From positions 1-35,759 of the forward strand of contig JAHFAI010000021.1 of NCBI GenBank assembly GCA_023250635.1: DNA of 35,759 nt. Reading direction: 5' to 3'. Source of the DNA: Deltaproteobacteria bacterium (GTDB lineage Bacteria > Bdellovibrionota_B > Oligoflexia > Oligoflexales > Bog-1112). How positions within the stretch are numbered: position 1 is the first letter of the stretch; every line of letters begins with the position of its first letter. Below the pieces are notes generated by a model, which was not told where the DNA came from, made no database searches, and saw only the letters and a program-made list of their open reading frames with translations. Position numbers and translations under genes: made by a program. This document shows positions 1 through 7,963 of this stretch, piece after piece.

Positions 1-35
1 GCTTTGAGCTTGGTTAGTTCAGAATTTTGCGCCAT
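1..35 (-). CDS. 5' end of a leftward gene, cut by the window edge
   Basis: An ATG at 35-33 on the minus strand opens a frame that reads MAQNSELTKLK and runs off the left edge. It is preceded by a strong Shine-Dalgarno, AAGGAGG (50-44), eight bases before the ATG. Eleven residues are too few to identify the product. The SD lies inside a stem-loop, described separately, which may control translation. The call rests on the SD and start alone. Confidence 0.5.
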   Translation of the reverse strand, partial: MAQNSELTKLK

Positions 36-41
36 TAAAAA

Positions 42-70
42 ATCCTCCTTATGTTTTACATAGGAGGCAT
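42..70. promoter_or_regulatory. Stem-loop that sequesters the Shine-Dalgarno of the leftward gene
   Basis: CCTCC at 44-48 and GGAGG at 63-67 form the base of a stem that continues through TATG/CATA, with one bulged A and a five-base loop (54-58). On the minus strand the 3' arm is the AAGGAGG Shine-Dalgarno of the gene starting at 35, so the folded RNA would hide the ribosome-binding site. The plus strand also carries an SD (AGGAGG) followed by ATG at 72, which opens only a 17-codon frame. No U-run follows, so it is not an intrinsic terminator. The pairing is visible in the sequence; the regulatory role is inferred. Confidence 0.45.
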
Positions 71-105
71 AATGAACGAGGGGAAAAAATTAATCACATA
101 TAGCT

Positions 106-453
106 GTGGACGGGACACCTTATAATCTAGTTGTTGCAAGTATTTTTGAGGCTTCCCTCCAAGCAGGTATTCCCGCAAATGAAATAAGCTTTAAACTCGC
201 TATGCAAACTATAAAGAACTTTCAGTGTATTTTTATACATCCTCAATGGCAAGAAGACAAAAACAGCACAACCTCGGCTATCGCACTGATCAATACTATT
301 TTCAAACAAGTGAATGCCTGTCGAATTGGTAAAAGGCCAGGAAGAGTCGAGCCGCGGGAGTTAAAAATGAGGTCAAAAAAACAGTATAAATTAATGATGC
401 AGCCGCGCGCTGTTCTAAAGAAAAAACTGATGGAGACTAAGAAAGCAGCTTAA
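106..453 (+). pseudogene. IS4-family transposase remnant (C-terminal fragment)
   Basis: The 115 codons resemble the C-terminal end of IS4-family DDE transposases. They show a YNLVV-like helix, a SFKLAMQTI segment and the family's characteristic tail RPGRVEPRELKMRSK. Full transposases of this type are several hundred residues long, and the DDE catalytic core is absent here. In the same frame an in-frame stop lies at 91-93, so this is a 5'-truncated relic and not a translated gene; the GTG at 106 is only the first possible start. No terminal inverted repeats were recognised. The match is from memory of the family, without an alignment. Confidence 0.75.
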
Positions 454-523
454 AGCAGCGCCATTCATCCCACTAATTTCTCATAATTGAAATGTAGCCC
501 CTCTTTCTGCACTTGTGACAACT

Positions 524-1522
524 CTAATGATGACAAGAGTCTAAATTGATGCCCATCGACTCTGATGAGACTCCTTCTTCGTGAAGATTTTTCATCATCA
601 ATTCAATTGCTAAAAAATCATCGTCATAGGGAATAAAATTCCCCTGCGCATCAAATAAATTCTTTCCCCATTTCCATTTGTTATCTTTTATTTCAGGGCT
701 ATTTAAGAACTTGACTAACTCATCATTGGTTGATCCCGCCAAATGATCCAGCGTAATTTTTTGCAAATCAACATCGTATTTATAATAACCTTTCAAAAAA
801 TTTAAATCATATAGTAAAGACTCAAATGCTGTTGTTCTAAGGTAGAGGAGATTAAATTGCACCGTAGGAAAAGCTTCTTCTGCAGCTATTGTTGACAACT
901 CTAATTGACGATAAAAAGGTTTTTTATATTCCAAACTTTCTCCGTAAGAAGCCACATGAAGTCCATCCAACAATGCATATGAGGCGCTACTTTTTTTATT
1001 TAAAATTCTGGCAACTTCTTTAAGAAAAGCACTTAAATGGCTTGTTCCAGGACTTACATCAATTCCCCCGCAGGTGGAATTGATTTTTCCACAGCGACAA
1101 AGTCCTTGTTTCATAATTATTATATCATTACTATCTGTGTTTAATTGCGCAAATGGCAATCGACTATTATCAAGTGGAATTGCAAAGATCTTATCATTGA
1201 CAATTACCGCCTCTTTAACATCGAGGCCCGAAATAGTCACCCGATTAATGCCACTATGATTTAACTTTTCCATGCTCCTTGCATGGGACCAACACCCCAT
1301 GGAGGAACAAAAAGGATCATTTTCTGCCAAAAACAGCACATTTCCATGAAATTTTTCCCACGGATCGGCAATGCCAAGTTTCTTTGAATTAGCCCCTTTA
1401 AGGGCGTGATAGTGCTTTAATTCCTTGCTTTCTTTCTTGTAAAAATGACAAGTCGCGGCAAGGGAAAAAGTACTGATAAAACTTCCCAATAAAAATAAGA
1501 TTATATAAGTAGTTTTTTTCAT
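524..1522 (-). CDS. Exported protein of unknown function
   Basis: A 332-residue protein with a clear signal peptide: MKKTTYIILFLLG, a hydrophobic stretch, and a likely cleavage after SLAA just before TCHFY. The mature part is cysteine-containing (CSSMGCW, CRCGKINSTC and a terminal CHH), which fits disulfide formation in the periplasm or outside the cell. I do not recognise a family. An in-frame ATG exists at 1537, but GGAG at 1535-1532 overlaps it and is correctly spaced for the ATG at 1522, which also starts directly at the signal peptide, so 1522 is preferred. It stands alone, leftward, between a transposase relic and an iron-permease-family gene. Codon usage looks more A/T-rich than in the suf or btuB regions, which could reflect transfer. 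Confidence 0.75.
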   Translation of the reverse strand: MKKTTYIILFLLGSFISTFSLAATCHFYKKESKELKHYHALKGANSKKLGIADPWEKFHGNVLFLAENDPFCSSMGCWSHARSMEKLNHSGINRVTISGLDVKEAVIVNDKIFAIPLDNSRLPFAQLNTDSNDIIIMKQGLCRCGKINSTCGGIDVSPGTSHLSAFLKEVARILNKKSSASYALLDGLHVASYGESLEYKKPFYRQLELSTIAAEEAFPTVQFNLLYLRTTAFESLLYDLNFLKGYYKYDVDLQKITLDHLAGSTNDELVKFLNSPEIKDNKWKWGKNLFDAQGNFIPYDDDFLAIELMMKNLHEEGVSSESMGINLDSCHH

Positions 1523-1554
1523 CGAAATAATCTCCATAATAATATATGATTTTC

Positions 1555-1579
1555 GTTTTTGATTTTTGGGATCAAAAAC
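1555..1579. promoter_or_regulatory. A/T-rich inverted repeat upstream of the exported-protein gene
   Basis: GTTTTTGAT (1555-1563) is followed after seven bases by its exact complement ATCAAAAAC (1571-1579). It lies 32 bases ahead of the start at 1522 and downstream of the iron-permease stop at 1686. No U-run follows on either strand, so an operator is more likely than a terminator, but nothing identifies a binding protein. The rest of 1580-1685 shows only A/T tracts. Confidence 0.3.
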
Positions 1580-1685
1580 AAGATGATGATCGGTTTAAAA
1601 AAATTTTTTGTTGAGACAAATAATATTCACATTTAAAATCGCATGGTTAGGAATTTCGGAGACACTCACCGAATGAACCGGGGCA

Positions 1686-2129
1686 TTATTGTCCATGCTT
1701 GGCAACATGTCGCCTTTCGGCTTCGTCGATCGAGTGGGAGCGGTGAATATCACGCTCTGATCGCGCCAAGCGGGCGAGCGCCTTAAAATGATCACGCAGA
1801 ATTTCGAGCTCTTCCTCGCTCACCTCCTCAACATCGATTAAGCGATTGCTGGCTCCCTTAAGTGCTGCGACGATTTCGTTCAGTTTTAGCTGAATAGCGA
1901 GAGCGTCTTTATTTTGAGCGCGCTGGATTAAAAAAACCATCAAAAAGGTTACAATGGTGGTAGAGGTGTTGATTACCAATTGCCAGGTATCGGAGTACTG
2001 AAAAACCGGTCCGGTAAAGGCCCAGATTAGAATCACCCCTGAGGCTAAGAAAAACGCGGAGGCACTCCCGGTCCGTCGAGTGATATAGCCTGAAAATAGC
2101 TCGATTTTTTTACTTAGCCCCGATTGCAT
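1686..2129 (-). CDS. Low-affinity iron permease family protein (small membrane protein)
   Basis: A 147-residue protein matching the small bacterial members of the low-affinity iron permease family. Two hydrophobic segments (about residues 22-42 and 50-67) are followed by a charged cytoplasmic tail. The segment WQLVINTSTTIVTFLMVFLIQ and the following QNKDALAIQLKLNEI, with NRLIDVEE further on, are typical of this family. The name comes from fungal Fet4-like sequences; transport activity of the short bacterial forms is unproven. The ATG at 2129 has AAGGA nine bases upstream. It is divergent from arfB with only 32 bases between the starts, so the two genes share a regulatory region. Confidence 0.8.
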   Translation of the reverse strand: MQSGLSKKIELFSGYITRRTGSASAFFLASGVILIWAFTGPVFQYSDTWQLVINTSTTIVTFLMVFLIQRAQNKDALAIQLKLNEIVAALKGASNRLIDVEEVSEEELEILRDHFKALARLARSERDIHRSHSIDEAERRHVAKHGQ

Positions 2130-2161
2130 GCTCGGTATTCCTTTAGCTTATAGGTAAAATA

Positions 2162-2572
2162 ATGCAGGTCAAGTCGCTGATTATCCCTGATACAGAGTTT
2201 TCCTTTGAATTTGTCCGTAGCCCTGGTGCTGGCGGTCAAAATGTCAACAAGGTCAACAGCAAAGCAGTGCTGCATTGGTCCCTTATAAACTCGTCAAGCT
2301 TGCCCGAAGCAGTTCGTCAGCGTTTTATCGCCCGTTGGCCTAAGCGTATCACGGTTACGGGCGATATCGTGCTTACCAGCAGTCGTTTTCGCGATCAGCT
2401 GCGCAATAAGGAGGATGTGCTGGAAAAACTAGCGGAAATGCTCCTTGAGGTGCTGACACCGCCTAAGCTGCGCAAAAAAACCAAGCCTTCTCGCGGTGCA
2501 AAGGAACGACGCCTAAACGAAAAAAAAATTCGCTCTGAAACCAAAAGCCGTCGTCAACGGGTAGACTATTAG
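2162..2572 (+). CDS. arfB: Peptidyl-tRNA hydrolase ArfB (ribosome rescue)
   Basis: A 136-residue class-I release-factor-like protein close in length to E. coli ArfB/YaeJ (140). The catalytic loop GAGGQNVNKV has GGQ at residues 24-26. The C-terminal tail is strongly basic (KLRKKTKPSRGAKERRLNEKK), as needed to enter the empty mRNA channel of a stalled ribosome. The family hydrolyses peptidyl-tRNA on non-stop ribosomes without needing a stop codon. No codon-recognition domain is present, which separates it from RF1/RF2. It is a single gene, divergent from the iron-permease-family gene; a short AGGT-type SD precedes the ATG. Confidence 0.93.
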   Translation: MQVKSLIIPDTEFSFEFVRSPGAGGQNVNKVNSKAVLHWSLINSSSLPEAVRQRFIARWPKRITVTGDIVLTSSRFRDQLRNKEDVLEKLAEMLLEVLTPPKLRKKTKPSRGAKERRLNEKKIRSETKSRRQRVDY

Positions 2573-2608
2573 GAATTTTGGTAAGTATCCCAAATGGGAG
2601 GGGGCTTT

Positions 2609-2637
2609 TTCACAGAAAATGGACCATATGCTATACT
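2609..2637 (+). promoter_or_regulatory. Sigma-70-type promoter for the downstream lipoprotein
   Basis: TTCACA (2609-2614) and TATACT (2632-2637) are separated by 17 bases, close to consensus at both hexamers. Transcription would begin near 2644, upstream of the ATG at 2692 but downstream of an alternative start at 2578. This supports the shorter lipoprotein reading. Confidence 0.55.
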
Positions 2638-2691
2638 ATAAAAAAAATTATTCTCACCATTGAACAGCAAAATTTTAGGAAAAATAAAATT

Positions 2692-4533
2692 ATGCTCAGA
2701 TTTATCTGTTTGGTCATTAGTTTCATCCTGTTAATAAGTTGTAAAACCTTAGAAAAAAACAAGCAATCAAGCCCTTTGCCAGCAAAGAAATCCAATGAAG
2801 AGCAACCCCTTACCCTGCAGCTCGGTAGCGAGAGCCTAGAGCTAAGTTTCAATGGACTCGCCGATCCGTCTCAGCCGACCATTCGAGCAGAGCTTGATTC
2901 TGAAGATTTTTTGCAACTGCAAGCAAAGGACTGGACGCTTCTTGATTTTGACTCTCATGGCCGTCTCTATACGGTCTATGGAGCCACCCCCAATCCACCT
3001 CCGTGCTTCACCATCGGCATAGCTCCCCTCGCTCATATCAGCAGCGGAATTCTGGTCACCACTTTTCACGAGGGGGCCATAGAGAACCTCCCGAGTCTGA
3101 GGTACTGCCAGGCGGGAACCATAACTGCTGCTAACCAAGATAGTGCTAATAAATTGGGTATCTATTTTCTTGCAAAAACCGGAGCTCCTAACCCTGACTT
3201 TGGCCTGACCGGGCTTGGAAAGGCTGGCAAAATCCTTGGTCTTGGCAGGGATGGAGCAGGGCTTGCTCCCCTGCGGGAAGCTATTGCTCGGTTGCGCATG
3301 GCCCACGAGATAGCAGAGGGATCAATTGATAGGGCCCTTCGCAGTAGAGAGCTCGCCAATGAGGTAGTGCCACCTACCACTGAAGCATCGACCGCTCCAG
3401 CAGCTGAACGAAAGGAGACAGCAATCGAACCGAGCCACGCAAGCCCCATCAAGGATGTAGAAACCAAGGAACCGCTCCTTCGCACGAGCACGGAAGTGCA
3501 TATCGATCGTTATCTCAAGGAATCAGGAATACTGAGCGAGGTACCACGCGAATGGGAGATACGCGTTGAGCAAGCCATTAAAAATGGTCTTAATGACTAT
3601 GTCAAAAAAACCGGGGAATGGCCGAATGCCGTTGTTTTAGAGAGTAAAACGGCTCTCTACAGCGCACTTTATTTTTCCGGGGCATCAGCAAAAACACGAA
3701 AAATTTTAATAAGAACAGTTCAAGACCTCTTCGCCACTCCTCAACCGCTATCCCTGGAGACCGCCAGGATTAGTACGCCACTACTTCCTCTTTCTGATGT
3801 TAAGGAGCTGAGGTGCCAGGTGTTTGCGTATTTGTCTTTTCCACGAGAAAAACAAGAATCTATTAAATATCTTCTCTCGGATCTCTCCGAGCTGTATGCT
3901 GAGCGTCAACAGCAATTTCCGTCTTCATTTGATTTTGATAATTTAGTATATTTTGAAGATATCTGGCGAGTCTATGAGAAGGATGCGCAATGGAGATCTC
4001 CGGATCGATATGGTCAGCAGAATAATAATGAAAAACATTTTTTAGGTATACTCAGAGATGGATTGGATCCTCCTTATAAAGTTACGTTAGCATTTCTTAG
4101 TGAGAGATCGCAGATTATTTCTCGTTTCCCTACTCTAAGAGATCTTCAGCAGAGACAAATATTTTTTCGGAAACTTCATGATTTGCAAACAACTCTCGAA
4201 GAATACGAGACTATCGAATATCTTGTGAAAACGCCACCTGAAGCAACTACTGAAAGAATCTATAATGATACTTTTGAGCTCGTTTTTAATCGCAAGGAAA
4301 ATATAGATGCGCTCTATTTCAATTGGACACAGATAGAAAGAAAGCATTTTTTTGAAAAAATAAAAGAAAAATTCCCAATAAATAAAGACTCTTATGATGC
4401 TTTGAAGGGAAATTTCGCCATCCTTGATAATTCAAACGTAGTACAATTTTATTCCTCTAGCCTTAGAGTAAGGGATGATATGAAAATATCTCCTGCAGAA
4501 GCAGAATATTTTAGCGCTCTGCCCAAGAGTTAA
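2692..4533 (+). CDS. Large lipoprotein of unknown function
   Basis: A 613-residue predicted lipoprotein. The N-terminus MLRFICLVISFILLISC is a type-II signal peptide with lipobox LLISC, cysteine at residue 17. The frame is open from 2578, but the ATG at 2692 begins exactly at the signal peptide, has AGGA upstream and lies just after a good promoter. Residues of about 60-190 are rich in Gly/Pro, followed by an Ala/Glu/Pro linker and a long charged region of predicted helices. I recognise no domain. From about 3700 the DNA becomes visibly richer in A/T than the 5' half, so the gene may be chimeric. Function is unknown; location is probably the inner face of the outer membrane or the cell surface. 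Confidence 0.75.
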   Translation: MLRFICLVISFILLISCKTLEKNKQSSPLPAKKSNEEQPLTLQLGSESLELSFNGLADPSQPTIRAELDSEDFLQLQAKDWTLLDFDSHGRLYTVYGATPNPPPCFTIGIAPLAHISSGILVTTFHEGAIENLPSLRYCQAGTITAANQDSANKLGIYFLAKTGAPNPDFGLTGLGKAGKILGLGRDGAGLAPLREAIARLRMAHEIAEGSIDRALRSRELANEVVPPTTEASTAPAAERKETAIEPSHASPIKDVETKEPLLRTSTEVHIDRYLKESGILSEVPREWEIRVEQAIKNGLNDYVKKTGEWPNAVVLESKTALYSALYFSGASAKTRKILIRTVQDLFATPQPLSLETARISTPLLPLSDVKELRCQVFAYLSFPREKQESIKYLLSDLSELYAERQQQFPSSFDFDNLVYFEDIWRVYEKDAQWRSPDRYGQQNNNEKHFLGILRDGLDPPYKVTLAFLSERSQIISRFPTLRDLQQRQIFFRKLHDLQTTLEEYETIEYLVKTPPEATTERIYNDTFELVFNRKENIDALYFNWTQIERKHFFEKIKEKFPINKDSYDALKGNFAILDNSNVVQFYSSSLRVRDDMKISPAEAEYFSALPKS

Positions 4534-4591
4534 TGGGATTTCGGTCAGTGTCGAGAATGCAAAGGAATGAGGCAAAGGGAGGATACAGACT

Positions 4592-4648
4592 TCTCGTAGC
4601 TGGTATTCTACGGTAAACTAGGATTACCGTAGAATACCAGCTACGAGA
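4592..4648. repeat. Perfect 25-bp inverted repeat with a 7-base loop
   Basis: The arms 4592-4616 and 4624-4648 are exact complements; the loop is ACTAGGA. It lies between two lipoprotein genes (stop at 4533, next start at 4691). Neither strand has a U-run after the stem, so it is not a standard intrinsic terminator. It could be a REP/MITE-type unit, an mRNA-stabilising stem or a recombinase site. No second copy was noticed in the window. Confidence 0.85.
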
Positions 4649-4690
4649 CATGAAATGGGTATAAATACCACTGACCTAAGGATCGCTCCC

Positions 4691-5476
4691 ATGAAGCTTC
4701 TTCTCCTCGTTATTGTTGGTTCTCTTACTTGTGCCGGTTGTATGACCAAGAATATGTTTCGAGGCATGGGCGAATCAGCCCCACAAAAATCCCCTGAAGA
4801 GCAACAAGCAGCCGAGGAGTTACAAAACGGGGCCCCAGAAAAAGCCCAGGTGATTCTGGAGAAAAAACTAGGCAGCGAAATGGTTAGCACCCTGGCCAGC
4901 AGCGATCATGGGGCCATCCTCAGCGCAATCAATAATGCCAGCGATGAAGCCAAACAAAGCACCCTACCGCTTATGGCCACCACCTTTGCTGCCAAACAAA
5001 AGGTCGAGGTGATCAATCTTCTTGAGACGGTAGCTGCCAATACTGATAATGCCTCCGCTGGAGATACTATGGCTAGGGCTCTACCCACGGATTCTGCCGC
5101 AGCTAAGGAGGATCTTCGCAAGGCCCGCGATATTTCCACCGCCTTAGTGCTGTCAGGATCTAATACCTCCGATCCGGTAGTAACTGCAGCTTTTGCCTAT
5201 ACTTTGGCGCATTTTGGCAATCACACCCGCGAATTAACCGGAGGTAGCAATACTCTTAAGGTTGATCAGGCAAAGGCTGCTGCCATGGATAACGCTGAAA
5301 TCGATGATTTTTACTATGATCTGCAAACGATGGCTGCCTTGGGGGGGAAAATGCGCTCAAAAAATCCCCAAGCAGGCACCTTAGGGGACAACGCTGCCAC
5401 CAAGCTCGAGAATATCGATGCAAGTGTCGGAGCCGATCGCTATGAAAAATTTCGTGATTATCTAACCAGACCCTAG
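4691..5476 (+). CDS. Small lipoprotein of unknown function
   Basis: A 261-residue predicted lipoprotein. MKLLLLVIVGSLTCAGC ends in a lipobox with cysteine at residue 17. The ATG at 4691 is preferred over one at 4655 because AAGGA lies eight bases upstream and the signal peptide starts there. The mature protein is Ala-rich, acidic and probably mostly helical, with few hydrophobic stretches. I do not recognise a family. Its stop overlaps the stop of the convergent TonB-like gene by four bases. The 25-bp inverted repeat lies in its leader region. Confidence 0.75.
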   Translation: MKLLLLVIVGSLTCAGCMTKNMFRGMGESAPQKSPEEQQAAEELQNGAPEKAQVILEKKLGSEMVSTLASSDHGAILSAINNASDEAKQSTLPLMATTFAAKQKVEVINLLETVAANTDNASAGDTMARALPTDSAAAKEDLRKARDISTALVLSGSNTSDPVVTAAFAYTLAHFGNHTRELTGGSNTLKVDQAKAAAMDNAEIDDFYYDLQTMAALGGKMRSKNPQAGTLGDNAATKLENIDASVGADRYEKFRDYLTRP

Positions 5477-6096
5477 TAACGCAGAAAAAAGCTAAACCGC
5501 ACCAGGACAGGTGCGTAGACAAGGAGCTTCTCCCGAGGGTAGTTTTGCAGAGCCGCTAAGGCTACGTTATCCAGTCGTGAATAGCTACTGCTAGTCTCAA
5601 TGGTAAAGCGAGCTTGGCGAGAGACTGCAGCATCTCGAGCTACTTTGATCACCACCACTCCTTCTTCCTGATTTTCAATAGAACGCTGCGGATAGCTGAG
5701 CACCAGGTCTTGGAGCTTGCTTGCTTCTAAGAAGCCGTCTCCGCGGAGCAACTCGTTGTTACTGGTCTCAGGCTGCAGGGTATTTACCTCGCCCATTGCC
5801 AATTTTTCCTCAACCGCAGAGCTTTGCTGATCCGTAGACTTTTTTTTGCCGCTAAGACTAGGGGAAAGATGTTTTTTTGCTTTGGCGCGAAGCGGGGAGG
5901 CAACAGCTGAAATGCTTTCTTGTTGCTGATAGCTCGCTGAGCGAATACTCAGTTGCAAGACAGTTCCCTCAAGAGGTTTAACATAAACCTCTTGAGGGAG
6001 AAACAGAGCGAGAAAGCAAGCGGCGAGCCCATGGAGTCCTAAGGAGAGGAGCAAGAAAAAAAAAGGAACTACTCGCCATTTGCTTAAAAAGTCCAC
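5473..6096 (-). CDS. TonB-like energy-transducing protein
   Basis: About 207 residues with TonB architecture: a short cytoplasmic start, one membrane anchor (VVPFFFLLLSLGLHGLAAC), a variable charged periplasmic linker, and a C-terminal domain with GVVVIKVARDAAV and LDNVALAALQNYP that resembles the TonB C-terminal fold. TonB couples the inner-membrane proton gradient (with ExbB/ExbD, absent here) to outer-membrane receptors. It follows btuB and overlaps its end, so it is probably the partner of that receptor under the same riboswitch. The frame extends to a TTG at 6117, but the GTG at 6096 has GGTGGG six bases ahead and is the better start. Either start gives an overlap with btuB. Confidence 0.75.
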   Translation of the reverse strand: MDFLSKWRVVPFFFLLLSLGLHGLAACFLALFLPQEVYVKPLEGTVLQLSIRSASYQQQESISAVASPLRAKAKKHLSPSLSGKKKSTDQQSSAVEEKLAMGEVNTLQPETSNNELLRGDGFLEASKLQDLVLSYPQRSIENQEEGVVVIKVARDAAVSRQARFTIETSSSYSRLDNVALAALQNYPREKLLVYAPVLVRFSFFLRY

Positions 6097-7937
6097 AGAG
6101 CGCCCACCAGCCCCCAAAGTCCCGGAGCACGATAGCCGGCAATTTCTTCGTAGTTTTCCCTCGTCAGATTATAGAGATTGGCGTAAAGTCCTAGCTGTGA
6201 AGACAGTTGATGATTTACCGAAAAATCACAGACTGCATAAGCAGGAAGATCAACATTTACGTCTTTTCGTGCACCAACAAAGCGGTAGCTTGGGCGTAAA
6301 GTCCATCGTTGCGGCTGCCACGACCAGGCCATAGTGCCAAAGATTTTGGGAGAGCGAAGTAACCTTTCACCGGTAGAAAGATTGACTCCTTCTTGTATTG
6401 TCACTACCGCGCTCGCCTTCATTTGACGAGGCAACACCAGCAAGGATTCGAATTCTAGGCCTTTAGTTGCTGTTTTGCCGATGTTTTGGTATTTGTTGAT
6501 TTGGCTTGCATAGTCTACCTTGTCACTAACCTTCGTTGCAAAAAAAGTGACGGCCAAGCGATCTCCGCGCGAAAATGTTTTGCTCAGAGAGAGATCACCG
6601 CCTAGAGATTTTTCCGCCCCAAGGGTATCATCACCATAAAGCGAATAGAGCTGAAATAGAGAGGGGGCCTTCACCCCCGTGCCAAAGGATGCCTTGCCAA
6701 TCAACCCCTCACCAAAATCAATCCCCGGGGCTAGGCGGTAGGTGGGCGAGAAGCCTGCTCGGCTATGTTGTTCGAGCCGCCCCGTGGTGGTAGCAAAGAA
6801 AGAACCCCATTCAAGATATTGCTGCACATACAGCGAAACATCCTGCGCGTCTTGTAGCGAGGAATTTCCTCCTGCCAATAAACGGTCTAGGGTTTTAAAA
6901 CTTTCTTGAGCTGCTGAAACGCCCAGGGAGGAAATATTTTTTTTCCTGGTGAAATGACTGCTCAGATTCAGGGTGTGAGTTGCCCCGTAATAGGTGGTAT
7001 CACTTAAGTCGCTATCTCCAGTAAAGTCTGCTTCGTTGCGCAGCAAACGCTCAAAGGATGAATATTCAAAATCAGCGTCCACTTCAACTTGCTCAGACAG
7101 AAAAAAATTGCGATTGGCGATTTTAACTGCCAGCACCTCATTGGTAACGAAATAATTTGGGTCAAATCCCCCTGGGCCGGCGAACTTATCTACATGGGTC
7201 TGCTGGTGGGAGCCCCGTAAGGAGAGCTCCAGCTCTGAAGCATCACCTAAAGCAGCGCCTATTTTGCTTGCCACCGTAGTAGCTTTGCTGCGGTCTTGTG
7301 GGGTATTGGGATAAGCTCTGCCCTCCGCCGAGAAACTTTGCACTTCTTGGTGAGCAAGGCTGCAAGAGTACCAGCGCTTGCTGTCCCCTCCCACAATACT
7401 GACGAGGCCCTTTGCCCCACCTGGGCTGATCAATTCAGGGTTCAGAGAGATCTGTAAAGGTCCTCTACCCCGCTTAGTAATAATCTTGACCACCCCAGCC
7501 ATAGCTTGGGAGCCGTAAAGAGCACTCTGCGGTCCCTTCAAAATCTCAATATGCTCGACATTATCAAGATTGAAATTAGAAAAATCCACCGATCTCCCCG
7601 GGCTGCTGGGATCGTTGAGGGGGATGCCGTCCACCAGCACCAAAACTTGTGCTGAGCTGCTACCGCGAATAAAAATATCGGTTTGCTGCCCAGAGCCCCC
7701 GGCAGTATTAACCGTAAGCCCTGAGACTTCGTTAAGGGCCTGACCAAGATTATTCCCGCACTTGGCAGCAAGCTCCTCTTGACTGATCACCCTGATACTT
7801 CCCGGGGAATGCTCATTAGCATGAGGGTAGCGCTCTGCCGTGACCTTGATGTCGTGGATAAGCGGCTGATGCTCAGCGGGAGTAGCCGCCGCAAACTGGG
7901 CCAGAAGAAAAATAGCAATCGGAATCCATAGAGACAT
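6084..7937 (-). CDS. btuB: TonB-dependent receptor BtuB-like, probable corrinoid uptake
   Basis: A 617-residue outer-membrane receptor, close in length to E. coli BtuB (614). It begins with a signal peptide (MSLWIPIAIFLLAQFAAA), then a TonB-box-like IKVTAER, then a plug domain with IFIRGSSSAQVLVLVDGIPLND and IEILKGPQSALYGS, followed by a long beta-barrel ending in aromatic F. The plug motifs are diagnostic for TonB-dependent receptors. The assignment to cobalamin rests on the cobalamin riboswitch immediately upstream and on a cobalamin adenosyltransferase elsewhere in the window. SD AGGGG precedes the ATG. The adjacent TonB-like gene overlaps its 3' end. A different corrinoid or cobamide as the preferred substrate cannot be excluded. 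Confidence 0.88.
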   Translation of the reverse strand: MSLWIPIAIFLLAQFAAATPAEHQPLIHDIKVTAERYPHANEHSPGSIRVISQEELAAKCGNNLGQALNEVSGLTVNTAGGSGQQTDIFIRGSSSAQVLVLVDGIPLNDPSSPGRSVDFSNFNLDNVEHIEILKGPQSALYGSQAMAGVVKIITKRGRGPLQISLNPELISPGGAKGLVSIVGGDSKRWYSCSLAHQEVQSFSAEGRAYPNTPQDRSKATTVASKIGAALGDASELELSLRGSHQQTHVDKFAGPGGFDPNYFVTNEVLAVKIANRNFFLSEQVEVDADFEYSSFERLLRNEADFTGDSDLSDTTYYGATHTLNLSSHFTRKKNISSLGVSAAQESFKTLDRLLAGGNSSLQDAQDVSLYVQQYLEWGSFFATTTGRLEQHSRAGFSPTYRLAPGIDFGEGLIGKASFGTGVKAPSLFQLYSLYGDDTLGAEKSLGGDLSLSKTFSRGDRLAVTFFATKVSDKVDYASQINKYQNIGKTATKGLEFESLLVLPRQMKASAVVTIQEGVNLSTGERLLRSPKIFGTMAWSWQPQRWTLRPSYRFVGARKDVNVDLPAYAVCDFSVNHQLSSQLGLYANLYNLTRENYEEIAGYRAPGLWGLVGALWTF

Positions 7938-7963
7938 AAACTAAACCCCTTGCGCGAGAGTAA

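Noticed and set aside
72-125. A 17-codon plus-strand frame with a good SD
   Set aside because: It has no recognisable content and runs into a transposase relic; the SD is explained by symmetry of the hairpin.
2578-2691. N-terminal extension of the large lipoprotein
   Set aside because: The signal peptide starts at 2692 and a good promoter lies inside the extension.
3162-3491. A 109-codon antisense frame within the large lipoprotein gene
   Set aside because: Low-complexity Ala/Ser/Arg content fits a shadow of the sense strand; no SD or family match.
4592-4648. Inverted repeat as an intrinsic terminator
   Set aside because: There is no U-run on either side and the stem is only moderately G/C-rich.
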